A stretch of 64,000 bases of DNA. Source: Lutjanus erythropterus. Lineage: Eukaryota; Chordata; Actinopteri; Lutjaniformes; Lutjanidae. The notes beneath the pieces were generated by a model. The model had not been told where the DNA came from. It made no database searches and saw only the letters and a list, made by a program, of their open reading frames with translations. Shown one piece after another: positions 37,092 through 51,965 of the stretch; position 1 is the first letter of the stretch; every line of letters starts with the position of its first letter. The DNA is taken from the NCBI GenBank assembly GCA_020091685.1, contig CM034609.1:22703204-22767203 (forward strand), in the 5' to 3' direction. A program made the translations under genes and the position numbers.

Positions 37092-37160
37092 GTGTCTGAA
37101 CAATGCAGTTAACATTTGGAATCATGTGTCTGAACAATGCAGTTAACAAACATTTGGAAT
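37092..37160 (+). repeat. Tandem duplication inside the actb 3' UTR
   Basis: Unit 1 (37092-37122) and unit 2 (37126-37160) both read GTGTCTGAACAATGCAGTTAAC followed by ATTTGGAAT, with a 4-nt AAAC insertion in unit 2. The period is 34 bp and the units are otherwise identical, suggesting a recent event. Confidence 0.93.
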
Positions 37161-37446
37161 GACTCAAAGAAAAACAAAATGTACATTTTTTTAAGTCCCC
37201 AGATGCAACTGCAGAACCCTGGGGTGCTTTTTTTTAAACCTAGCCAAAAACATTACTGTCTCCATCATCGTTCCAGTTTTTTAAAATCCTGAGTCAAGCG
37301 CCAAAAATAACTGAAGCCATGCCAATGAGTTGGTCATCTAGGCTCTGCGCCTGAGTGTGTATGAGAAATGTGTGGTGTGTGGTCGTTTTGCACAGAGCTG
37401 AAGTTGTTGGGCGTTTGGTTGGGGAGGGGGAGGAGGAACAGTCTGT

Positions 37447-41212
<3,766 letters not shown>

Positions 41213-41300
41213 CTTTGGGTGGGGGGCTTTTCGCTTTAAGGGAACCGGTTTCAGGCAAATGATATCCCGCACAAGCTGCGTGTGACGGCGCTCAGAGTGA
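41213..41300 (-). other. actb: actb noncoding exon 1
   Basis: About 88 nt from the predicted start, roughly 30 nt below the TATA box, to the donor GT at 41212. It is entirely 5' UTR; exon 2 adds 7 more nt before the ATG. The exact start is estimated from TATA spacing. Confidence 0.8.
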
Positions 41301-41400
41301 ATCTGTTAGCTGTGGGCGCATGCTCTTTATACTCCGTTAGTTGCCCGGCTCTAGCCATAAAAGGTAAACTTTCGGAATTGCGCCCTCTGATTGGTCCAGC
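41301..41400 (-). promoter_or_regulatory. actb: actb proximal promoter: CCAAT, CArG, TATA
   Basis: In order on the minus strand: a CCAAT box (41394-41390, in GGACCAATCAGAGG), a CArG box CCTTTTATGG (41364-41355), and a TATA box TATAAAG (41331-41325). This order and spacing is the known vertebrate beta-actin core promoter, bound by NF-Y, SRF with MRTF, and TBP. The arrangement predicts serum- and G-actin-responsive, near-ubiquitous expression. Confidence 0.92.
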
Positions 41401-43427
41401 GTCATGTACTGGGGCACGTCGCGTGCACACTGTGGTGCACTGGGCGCTCGCGATTTGAGGGAGCGAGAGAGAGGGAGGCGATAATAGCAAAGGATTGGAG
41501 AAAATAAAAGGGAAGGGATTGATGTTGTGAGGCCTAGTAAGCTTAATCTCTTCATATACTGTTTTATATACCGCTTAAATGATGTATACTCTTTCATTGG
41601 TGTTGAAAATGTCTTCTCTGCACCTGTTCCGAGCACTAACTTGATAATTGAAAGAGCTTTGCAGCCAGGACTCCTCCCTATGAAGGCTGCAAAGGCCCAA
41701 GACCGTTATCCAAAGGCTGTCCTCCCTCCCAGTTCATCCCTTTCGATTAACCTGACACTGTTTGATATTTCTGACATTACAGATGCTGATGTTGCTGTCC
41801 CCTTTGAAAACCGGCCTTAGGCTCAGTGGGACTCACAGCCTCTGCATCACCAGGGCAAACACATGACATACATAATATACACAGGGGTGGTGGAGCTGCC
41901 CTAACTGCCACAGGCTGGGGTATGACCACTTATGTAGGCCATCCCTCTGCCTCATTTGTTTGCTGGTAATGTTCATTTATTGATCAAGTATTTGTGTTTT
42001 GTGGCTACATGGTCTTATGGGCTCCTGCTGAATATCCTGTTACTGTCTGCCTGCTCTCTCTCTCTCTGCCTGAGGTACAATGTTCTGACAAAGGTGTGTC
42101 GCTCCAGGAGGGGATGGGATTTGTTAGCATTTACGGATGCTTGCAGAGGACTAGATGTAGGTGTTAAAAGAGAGTGAAAGGTACAATATGCAACATTTTA
42201 TTAAAAACAAAATGTGTAAACTCTGAAACATAATGCCTTTGATCACCACTTCAAGTGGGTGGTGGTGGCTGTATCTGCAGAGACCCTGCCCTCTGCCTGC
42301 ATTTCTCATTATTTTGCTGTGCTCAGGATGCTTGAACAAACCAGAATGTCAATATTTGACATCTAATAATACAAAAAAGGTCCCAAATATACACTGAGTG
42401 AAAGTACTCAAGAGGTTTTCAGTTGCTGTTTCACCCACTTTTCGATCATATAGGGAACACCTCTGCTATTGTATGTCATTTTCACCCATATGAAGCAAAA
42501 AGTGCCTCCTTTTCACCTTTATTAAATAAAACAGACACCCGCACACACCACTCTTATTTCCACTGTCTGGTCCAGCAAATTATCATCATGGTGGGCTTTT
42601 AAAATTTTAGGTGTTTTCACCGTCTGCCTCGTTCACATCCTGACTAATGAGGCCCATGTGACACTGTAACAGACCAGCAGGCCAGTAAAATTTACATTCA
42701 CAATTCACGGCGGTATTAAGGTTCCATACGCCATCAGATAATAGTCTTATCATAAATGATGCCATCCCATTTTCAAGTACTTTCCTTTTTTTTCACTTCT
42801 GTCTCACTGTAACACCCTCCCACCCCCTCTCTCTTCTGTCCTCCATATTCTTGTATCCATCTTCTCCTTCACATACAACATCTGGCACACGCTTTTACGA
42901 TTTTTTTGTCTAAATGAGTGAATACATTAGTAGAATGGCTCGGTGGCCATTTAAAGCTGTAACCGTGGCCACTGACACATGTAGCAACTTCTTCTCTTCC
43001 TCCTTTACCACTTCCTCTTCCTCTGTCTCAGATGCATCAGCTCTTGTGTGTGTTTTCTTTTTTTTCTTTCTTTTCTTCTCTTCCGTGTCTTCATTCATTC
43101 TGTTAATTTGACTTTAAATGGACATTACTGTCGTCCTCACATGCTTCATAAGACCCCTTTAAGTTAGTGACCGTGCGGTGTGAAACATCCGTCTCCTTGT
43201 ATGCAGAAAGCGACGATGGCTTCAGTTTCGTTCCCACTAACCCTGCAGATTGTGAAGGATTATTAATCAGCACATTTCAGTTCTTTCTTTACAAATATAG
43301 TTTGACTCTTTGTGCAGTCTCATCTAGTTGCTGTTAAAGACTTTTACTGATGGAAGCCAGAGTGTTTAAGGTGATCAAAGGTCTTCTGAGCCCATGTATT
43401 GATTTACAGACCTTAAATCTTTAAAAT

Positions 43428-43735
43428 TAAAGGCGTAATCTGTAATATATTTAATGTAATAAATGTCATTACAGATTAAGGAAACACAACTGAAATATTT
43501 GCTTCTCTGATAACATTTTCTCTTTTATGTTACTGGGAGCTCAAATTAATGCTGAATGTTCACCGAATGAGTTAGTGTCCATTTCGGCGTCATAACAAAT
43601 CCTTAATAATCATTTAGAAGGAGCAGATGTTTATAACATTTAAATTGAGCAATATGTTAATGGAGTCTGGCAGAAGACCTGCAGTGACAGAACCTCAACT
43701 CCAGAGTGTGTATTTTCAGAGCAGTGGGCTTTTTG
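43428..43735 (+). repeat. Dispersed repeat R, copy 1
   Basis: It shares ATTAAGGAAACA, ATTAATGCTGAATGTTC, GATGTTTATAA..TTAAATTGAGCAA, GTCTGGCAGA and TTTTCAGAGCAGTGGGC with 61422-61790 in the same order and orientation. Family name unknown to me. Confidence 0.8.
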
Positions 43736-43926
43736 TTTTCAGGATAAAAGGCTTAGCTTTACACTGACAGTTATAAATAGCTGATCAACTTATTGGGTAC
43801 ATCTTGTCATCACTAGTTATTGTCAAATTCCAATACTGCGCTCGTCGTGTGCTCCTGCAGCCTGCCTGAGATTCATCGAGCCTCGGGCAGAGGGTGCGAA
43901 ACGAAACAACTGACTTCAAGAATGTA

Positions 43927-43967
43927 TATTAAATAGGATTTAAGCCTATTTAAAACATCATCTATGG
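43927..43967 (+). repeat. Hairpin repeat H, copy 2
   Basis: TTAAATAGGATTTAAGCCTATTTAA forms a 9-bp stem (TTAAATAGG with CCTATTTAA) and is followed by AACATCATCTATGG. Confidence 0.75.
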
Positions 43968-45461
43968 CTCTAACTATTCAGAATACAGTAATAATTCTGG
44001 GACGCACAATTGTTACATATTTCTCCTTTAAAGGTCAAATCTTGTCTTTCCCTGTCTAACCTGTCAGTCTGAAACTCATCAGTACATTTATACCCATGAT
44101 AAAGTTGCATTTCTGTGATGAGGGAATGTATATTAAAAAAAAAAAGGTGGGTCCAGGTGACGAGGACTGCTTCCCCATGCTGACGTTGAAGTGGTGTAAA
44201 CAGGGATTAGCTGGGAAATATTTAATCTGGCCTCAGGGGAGTGCCTCAGGTTCACTGTGTGTGTGCGTGTGTCTATATGTATGCACATACAAGAATGAGT
44301 GTGTCATTGTTCTGGCCCAGCCTACTTTGATTCAGGTGAAAAATATTTAACAGCATGACATCCTCCTCTGTGTTAACTCCTGAATTCAGAGTGACACTAG
44401 AGTTGAAGTTTCTGTCTGTATCACTGTTGAGTCAGTCATCTTAGGTAAGCAGGACTTTGGACATGCATTTATTTATGTGTGTGTATGGACTACTGGTAGT
44501 AATTGAGAGATCTCTGGTTAAGTGGTGTGTTGTCAACACTCTTCAGTGGGAATTTGTGCTATCCAAATGCTTGGAATAGTGTCCCAGGAAGACTCCTCTC
44601 ATGTGTCATAACAGTGTGTGTCTGCGTGTTTACACTCCGGGTGCCAGTGAAATACAGTCTCTCTGAACCTGGACCTTGCTGCCAAGTTGCTTAGTGCAGT
44701 AGAGCCACCTAATGATTTTTTTTCTGAGGATTTTTCACGCAGACAGTAGTTTATACACAGGCACTTGAGGTGTTGTGTATAATGACTATTACTATGAGTT
44801 GTGGTTATCTAAATAGACCACTTGTCAAACTAAGTGACACTTTAACAAGAGCAACAAGTGGAAGCTCTGGACTTAAACCTGTCATTTAGCTCCTGAAAAT
44901 GAGTGTGGGCTGTAAGTCCTGTTCCTGGGGCAAAAACACCGTGTGTGTGTGTTCCTACATAAAGGATGTTCAGTAGCTTGACCAAGCAGCCTCTAGTGGA
45001 AGCCAAAACATGGGGCCAGAGTCAGTTGGTACAAAGGTTTCCAGCCAGGTGAATTGTTTAGCTGCCTTTCAATGCATGTTGTTACCACTCATCTATTTTC
45101 TATGTGGCACACAAGAGGCCGGGGGCTCGAGCTGCAATATCATAACACACATATCAGTGGTTGGAAGAGATGTGGACACAGTTGTAATCCACGGTGCCCT
45201 GATGGGGAAAATCTCCTGAATTTGGCCTTCACATGCTCATCAGTGTGACTCGCCTAGCGACCTTTGCATCTGAAGGCCACATTGCACAAACAGCTTTTGT
45301 TGGTAAAGTTCTGTTTGTGGGTCACTTTTCCAGGTTTTTGCACAGAGAAACACGTATTTAAACTTGGAATGTTTCCTTAATGTCTGATCACATATCATGG
45401 CCATTTTATGTTTTCTTAAAGTAAATATATCAAAGATTACTCCTTTAAATCATTCATTTTT

Positions 45462-45932
45462 TTTCCTGGAAATAGTTTTGGGGAATATGCTTTGTTACTT
45501 TATAGACTTAGATCAGAAGATTGATACCACTCTCAAGTCTGTAAAGTTAATTTGTCACTGGAGAAAGCACCTGTCATTAGCTTAGTTTAGCTTAGCATAG
45601 CACAAAGACTGGTAACAGTGGGAAACAGCTGGCCTGGCTCTGTCAAAAAGATAACAAAATCTGCCTGCCAAAAGCTTTTAAGGTCACAAATTAACATGAT
45701 ATATCTCGTTTGTTTAATTTGCACAAAAAAGGTGTAAGAGGAGACAGACAGGTTTTGCTTCATAGGTACTGATTTTATTACAGATCCAGGTTAACTGTTT
45801 CCCTCTGTTGTCTGTTGTCTTTATGCTAAGCTAAGCTAACGTGTTTCCAGCCACAGTTTCATATACTGTTCAGATATATGTGGTATCAATCGTATCAAGG
45901 CAATGTCCTGGAATGTCAAACTATTTCAATAA
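45462..45932 (+). repeat. Foldback teleost repeat (GCTTAGC/GCTAAGC type)
   Basis: The left half holds GAAGATTGATACCACTCTCA and TTTAGCTTAGCATAGCACA. The right half holds TTTATGCTAAGCTAAGCTAA and TGTGGTATCAATCGTATC. These are inverted matches, so the unit folds back on itself. It starts near GGGGAATATGCTTTGTTAC and ends near GGAATGTCAAACTATTTC. No coding capacity. Confidence 0.8.
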
Positions 45933-48085
45933 AATCTAACCACAAGTGACAAGTGTCCCAGAAGTCATCTCCCACATTGTTTAAGCACATGGCAACTATC
46001 CCATATTAAGTCATTATGTGTTAAGCACCAGCAGCAGCCCTAAATGACAGGTGAACACACTGACTTTTACCTTTGAAATCAGGCATCACCATTGCCATGT
46101 GATAGGTCAATCAGTAACCCAACGCCCACTGCAGAACGTGTGTTTATATATGTGTGTGTGTGTGTGTGTGCGCGCGATTAAAAGGTCAAAGAACTTAAAA
46201 TGACAACAGCTAATCATAACCAACTGCTATTTTTGATGATGCAAGTATGTGTGTGAGTAATCCACAGCTCAGCAGTAGCTTTGCATGGATATACAGTATG
46301 ATCTGAGTGTGTGCATACGTGTGTGTGTCTGACAATGTGTGTATATGTTTTCAGAGGGTCAAACAACAGACCTGACTCTGTTGACTTCCCATCGACATCT
46401 CAATTGTACACTTTAAAAACAAGTAAATAAGTAAGAGAGTAAAGCAACTGTTTGCATCAATCTTTTTGAAGTATGACAATCAAAATTCAACCAAAACTTT
46501 ACATTGAGTCAGGGGAATGAGGTTTTCCTCTGCAATCAAATGTATTTTTTATTACGTATTTCATAATTGCTAGCTTTAAATTGAAGTTTTTCAGTTAATA
46601 AAAAATAGTTTTTCCACGTTATTTAAGTATTATATACTAAAAGCGAAATAACCAGAACCATAAAGGTTTTTAAGTTGACATACTCTAACATGCTGTCTTA
46701 ACTGTCTGAAGTGTGTCCAGTGGGCGAGGGAGGGGACTTTAAATTAAGTTATCAAGTAAATTTAATTTAGTTACTACAGCTTGAATTTAGTCTTAAATCA
46801 ATTAACGCAGAGATTTGAGTTTAAATTATACAGAATATTGAGTTAATGTAACTACCCACACTATTGTGGGTCAACACAAAAGGTTCATCTAAAACAATAA
46901 ATTAGATTTTTTTTTTTATCATGCAACCATGCATTTAATTAATTGGTGTTACTTTATACAAATTCCAATTTTAATGACATAAACACACATTCACACAGCC
47001 TTAGTAAGTATCCATGTGTTTGTGTTTGAGCGTGCATATGTGCCTGTGTAGGCTCAATGTTTACCAGTGAATTGAAGCTGTTGTGACACCCCCGTGTGAC
47101 GTCATTAGCTCAGGTTTTTCTACTCAAATAAGGTTACCGTCCATCCAGCCGACTGCTGCCGCACAGAACAAATACTCTGTTCTGCAGCATTGCCACTCCC
47201 TGAGTTACTAAAGCCATCTCACATGGCTTCCTGTTCCTCTAATGAGTAAAGATGCCGCAAGTTTGCTCTCGACCCATAAAGGCCATCATTGACAAATTCA
47301 CTCCTACCACCACCTCTTCTCTCCTCTCTCTCTACATTTATGGTGTCTCCTCATCTTCCTCTTTCTGTCGTTCTTGTCATAAGGAGAATCTGATATTTTG
47401 TGCCCATGCTACTGGGTAGCTGAGGCTATAGACAAGGGCATTTTGGTGTTTATGTGGGTGTGTGTTTGCGGGGGAGGGGAGAGGAACCATGAAAGGCCTT
47501 TTGCTAATGGGTAAAGCCGGTCATAGGGGGTGGACATGAATAGTATATCTATTATCCACACACACACAAACACACACATAACTTTAAACATCTGCTGCCT
47601 TGCGTCTAACTGCAGCTAGACTGCAAGGCTGCAGCTCAATACAAAAAACATTAGACGCAATTAGCCTTGAGTGAGGTTGAAAGCTAAGGCCTGGAAATAT
47701 AGACATCAAGTGAGGGGTAGAAAACAATGAGGGTGAGTTCAGAGCAAGAGATCAAACCATCAAATGGGATCTGAGTGAAGTTAAGACAGACAAACAGAGA
47801 AGAGGAAGATGATGGGAAATATCTAATGTCATGTTGGAAAGGCATCTCGTGTGTGTCATCCGAGTTTCATTCTTGCTTAACTTCACAGTTTGCGTGTGTG
47901 TGTGTAAGAGTGTGCATAAACCTCTGGGTCAAGCTGAATACAGCAATGTTGGAAATTTTTATGTTAGACTAACAGCTAGTAAGTTTGCTTTGAAATTTTG
48001 GAAAACACACTAATAGACCTTTTTCACAGCAGCCATTGATATGGCGAAAACACAGGTGTTACCAATGATATGAGCCCCTGTTAAA

Positions 48086-48430
48086 TTTAAAGGTCTAGTG
48101 TGTACGATTTACTGAGATTTATTGGCAGAATATGGCAGAAGTGGAAGACAAGATTCATAAGTATGTTTTTTATCAGTGTATAATCACCTGAAAATAAAGA
48201 CTGTTGTGGTTTTTGCTACTCTAAACTGAGCTGTTTATATCTACAGAGGTTGTGGGTCCTTTTTCATGCAGGTTGCCATGTTGCACCGTCATGTTTCTGC
48301 AATAGCCCGGAACAGTCAAACCAACCATTGGCTCTAGATAGGGCCTTTTCTGTTTTTTGCAAGTTTTGCGGTCATCATAGTTTCTCTAAGAGAGAGAGAC
48401 GAGATTATCTTAGCTTTACACAAAGATCAT
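48086..48430 (+). repeat. Teleost dispersed repeat (AAAGGTCTAGTGTGTACGAT type)
   Basis: It begins TTAAAGGTCTAGTGTGTACG and contains GTGTATAATCACCTGAAAAT, TTTATATCTACAGAGG, GTTGCCATGTTGCACCGTCA and CATTGGCTCTAGATAGGGCC, all ordered as in an abundant percomorph repeat known to me. The 60-codon frame within it is not a gene. Confidence 0.75.
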
Positions 48431-48704
48431 AAACAAAGTTTGAGTTTAAAAAAGTCATTTCCAGACACCCAGACAATGACAAATAAGGTTCAGAAGGCAC
48501 TTTCTTTCTAAAACTCAAAAATTCAAGTGTATCTAAAGAAGAAAAGAAAATGATCTCAACCAAAGGTATTGTGGAAATGAGTTTGAGTCAGACTCAAAGC
48601 TCAAAAATCTATTGCAGTAAGTTGCCTTGAAATTTTGAATTGTCTGAACTTTTTTTTTTTTGTTAAAAACCGAGGAGAAGTAAATTTTTATTACCCTTTG
48701 TCCA

Positions 48705-48810
48705 GGCCAGGTGCTTACCTCTGTTTCCAGTCTTTGTGATAAGCTAAACTAACCTGCTGCTGACTGCCGCTATATACAATTGACAGGAATAACACTGGTC
48801 TCAATCTTCT
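48705..48810 (-). repeat. Fragment of the GCTTAGC-type repeat, inverted
   Basis: CCAGTCTTTGTGATAAGCTA followed by ACTAACCTGCTGCTGACTG and CAATCTTCTCATCTCAACTA is the reverse-strand version of the central part of the 45462-45932 unit. Confidence 0.6.
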
Positions 48811-49189
48811 CATCTCAACTAATCATATTGATCAAATATTCAGCCTTTGCTTTAAAAGTTTATTTAGCTTTTCTTTTATTCAGTCTTGCCTGAGCAGCAT
48901 ACTTTTTCCTCTCCTCCCCCATTCTTTCTTTCTTTTCCCCTCATTTATCCATTCCCCCATCTTGCTAAGCAGGCTTTTCCATCCTCTCGTCTTTCCTCAC
49001 ACCCTCTCTTTCTCTCTTGTCTTTGCAGCCTGTTGAACAGTGACCGGCTGACCAATTGTTTGCCATCTGTGACTGGTCATAGCTTCAGAGAGGGAAGCCC
49101 TGTCCACTGCTCTCCCCTCACCCCCTTCCTGCCTCACTCACTCCTCCTCCTCCTCCTCCTCCTTCCTCTCTATACCCCCCCTCCCCCGT

Positions 49190-49280
49190 GATGCAGCCAA
49201 TAGATTGGACGTCTGCAGCGTCATTGATCCGTGGGTCGCCCTGGTGACAGTCTGACTCCAAGGCACGGGCCACTTACCAG
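49190..49280. promoter_or_regulatory. Cluster of NF-Y, CRE-half and RFX-like sites
   Basis: CCAATAGATTGG (49197-49208) is a 12-bp palindrome carrying CCAAT in both orientations. CGTCA follows at 49219 and an X-box-like GTCGCCCTGGTGAC at 49235-49248, one mismatch from an RFX consensus half. The segment is less AT-rich than its surroundings, and an (TG)n tract starts at 49282. A minus-strand GTAAGT sits at 49277-49272. Motif evidence only. Confidence 0.35.

Positions 49281-49281
<1 letters not shown>

Positions 49282-49320
<39 letters not shown>
49282..49320 (+). repeat. (TG)n microsatellite
   Basis: About 19 perfect TG units. Confidence 0.95.
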
Positions 49321-49321
<1 letters not shown>

Positions 49322-51530
49322 GTGCCTGCCAGCTGGCCTGTTCGTGCTCCGATTGGATTAGCTTCCCATTTACGGCCCAAATGGATCCTTAACTCCAACC
49401 CCCACCTCACACACACACATACACACAGAGGCACAGTTTACTGGCCACACCCCAACATAGCATCCTGACCAGTATCTTATGTCATTAATCAAACTTTACA
49501 CAATATAAAACTCACTGGAATTCTGTTAATTTCTAACAATTCATTCACACCTCATTTTGTGTGTTTCATCCCCAGACGAGTTCATCCACAGCAATACAAC
49601 AAGTAGTTCACATTACAAAGCGCATATTGTTGCGAGGATATAAACACATTTTAGTTGGCTTACAGGGTTGGCACTTCCTCCTTTAATTCTGTTTTACAGC
49701 TCGAATTGGTCACACTCCAGCTACTGGCATGGAGCTCTAAAACAAATGTGATTTGTTAGCGCTGGCCACACATGAATGCCAAACGCCCTCCGCTAATAAT
49801 CGATCAAAGTCTGAAGCTGCATTGGTGAAACTTGTGTGATTAATATAGGTAAATCTGATCAAGAGCTTGAAGTGTATAACCCAGTTTTCAGACTAATTTG
49901 TCCGACAAAAGGAGCTTCTCTAGTGGCAGGACTAATGTAATAAGCACATGCAGCGCTCGAGGCTGGATGTTGTTTTTTTCTGTTCCTCATGAACACACAC
50001 CAGGCCCTCTGTCCTCTCTTCTTCTTCGCTTCCCCTTCCTGTGCACCCACCTCACTTCCTCCTGCAGTTCTTCCTTCTTATTGGCCCAAAGTAGCGGCTG
50101 AGGTGCCTTTTAAGGCTGTGAGGTTTTAATCAGGTGTCGGGCAAAGCGGGGACTAATGACAGCCTCCATCTCCTCAACCATTAATGGAGAAATGTCAGAA
50201 CTGAACTCAAAGCAGCATGTGTAAACATCCTGATGTGTTTACTGCATGAAAAGACAGAATTGCATACATGATCACATTCTTTTAGACTGCATTACACCAA
50301 CAAAGATTAATATAAAGATTAGTTTTAATCAGAGTTTAGCAAAACTAGGTTTAAAATGAGTGAATCCTGATTCAAAATTAAGCAGAGCTCTGTTGCTGTG
50401 GAAGTTCTGTATTTCTGTATTCCTAAACAAAATGTTACACTGTTTGCTAGCTCGCTAAAAGGTTAAGCAAACATCATTGTATTGTTTGGTAGCCAGCTAA
50501 AAGTTAAATAAATGTTACATTATTTGCTAGTTAGCTAAATAGTAGTTAGTTAGTCCATGATGGCTTTGCAGGGGAGCTTTAATTTTTCCTCTGAGTAAAA
50601 CTTGTTGGCCGAATTATCAACTGGAGTGAAATAAAGAAAACACACATCATAAACTCAGCAGGGTTGAGTTTATATCTGAACCTCTTTTGTGGAAGTAGAA
50701 AGAACACCCTCAAGTGTAAGTGTGAAGTTAATATGGAAAAATATGGAGTTTTAGGTTATGGTGCATCAGAATTTAATTTAATCTAGATTTAAAGTAAAAA
50801 GTAAATGTTCAAAGAGAGAGTTTAAAGATTTGTGCAATATAATTTAATCATCATCAAATAATTGACGGTGCAACTGAGCCTTGGGCACAAAAAGGATTAC
50901 ACTAAGAAAACTACTCATGTTTTTTTTATGGTGTTTATGCAAAATGGGAGTGATATATAAGTCTTCATCTCTACTTCTCAAGCTAAGTAGAGTGACAGAC
51001 TTATCTATCTCTGTATCTAATTCTCTCTCTGACGCACGCACACATATACACTCCTTATGCACCCCCTGCATAGTGGTGAACCTGGGGAGGCTTATCTATC
51101 CTCTGCCATCTGTCTCTGTCTGGGGGGAGGGCTCCTCTTCACAGATTGGCTCATTTCACAGGCTGGCAGCCCTCTGATTGGCCTGTTTGGGGAATTTTGA
51201 GCCTCTGGACTGGCCTCGGCCCTGCTTTTACTTCCTGATCTTCCTTATTCCTGCCTTCACTGCAAGCTGTAGCTGTAGCTTGAGCGCATGTGAGAGAGGT
51301 CAGCCACCTACACACACATACACGCCCACTTTGGTCTGCAGTCCTTGGCAGTCAGCTCTGTTTTGGACGTTCCTTACGTAACATTACTGCCTGTCGTTTA
51401 TGTCTTTATATCTTTTCATATCTCTGTGTCATTCTCTTCCTGTTGCTGTCCTCATCTTATTCAGACCAACATCAGTCATGTGTCAGTGGCTGATTAAAGT
51501 GATGGAAGAGGAGCGTGCCAAGACGTGTAT

Positions 51531-51586
51531 CTCTCCTCTCCTCTCCTCTCCTCTCCTCTCCTCTCCTCTCCTCTCCTCTCCTCTCC
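51531..51586 (+). repeat. (CTCTC)n pentanucleotide repeat
   Basis: About 11 perfect units. Both strands stay open through it only because the unit lacks stop codons. Confidence 0.97.
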
Positions 51587-51900
51587 CCTGCATAGTAACT
51601 GAGCACCCACCCTCTCCATTTGCCACCGAAAAACAACTTCAATGCGGGTGCTGCAGCATGCACCCAGTGCCCCTGAAACGCTGAGTAAAGTTTGCATGCG
51701 TTGCTTTGCTTTGTTGTATTGTAGCACCTCTTTTTTGTTTTAAGCCAGCAGGCAGGTTTGTATGTGTGTACGTGTGTGTGTGTGCATGTGTGTGTGGTAG
51801 AGGGCTATATTGTTTTGTACGGTGTAATGCAGTTCATTTCTGTTTGCAGTTCCCACCCTTCTCATCTCTCACACTCGCTGTTTGAATGAGCTGCCTGCTC

Positions 51901-51965
51901 CACGCTGATTGGCTGCCGGCAGCTGCCATATAAGGGCATAGGCCAGCAGCAGAGGCAGGAAGGGG
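51901..51965 (+). promoter_or_regulatory. Candidate promoter: CCAAT box plus CCATATAAGG
   Basis: An inverted CCAAT box (51908-51912, in CTGATTGGCTG) lies 13 bp before CCATATAAGG (51926-51935). That decamer is at once a perfect CArG box and a TATA-like ATATAAG, and is identical to the intronic SRF site of actb. GGAAGTGG (an ETS-like site) follows at 51974. A start near 51960 on the plus strand would be expected. No downstream coding exon was found before the window ends, so the transcript, if any, is unknown. Confidence 0.45.

Larger units (their letters stand above)
36785..37446 (-). other. actb: actb 3' UTR
   Basis: About 660 nt from the stop codon to the polyadenylation site. It includes a segment near 37290 (AAAACTGGAACGATGATGGA) that resembles a conserved block in vertebrate ACTB 3' UTRs, and the tandem duplication at 37092-37160. 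In birds and mammals this UTR directs peripheral mRNA localisation through a zipcode bound by IGF2BP1/ZBP1. The first 100 nt here contain CA-rich ACCACACACC-type sequence, but I cannot assign a zipcode with confidence. Confidence 0.85.

Noticed and set aside
41527-41820. 97-codon plus-strand frame just upstream of the actb promoter
   Set aside because: No similarity to a known family, no promoter or splice evidence of its own. Possible divergent transcript, but unsupported.
49235-49248. MHC class II type X-X2-Y enhancer module
   Set aside because: RFX-like, CRE-half and CCAAT sites are all present, but X to Y spacing is over 30 bp and X2 is not adjacent to X, unlike the stereotyped module.
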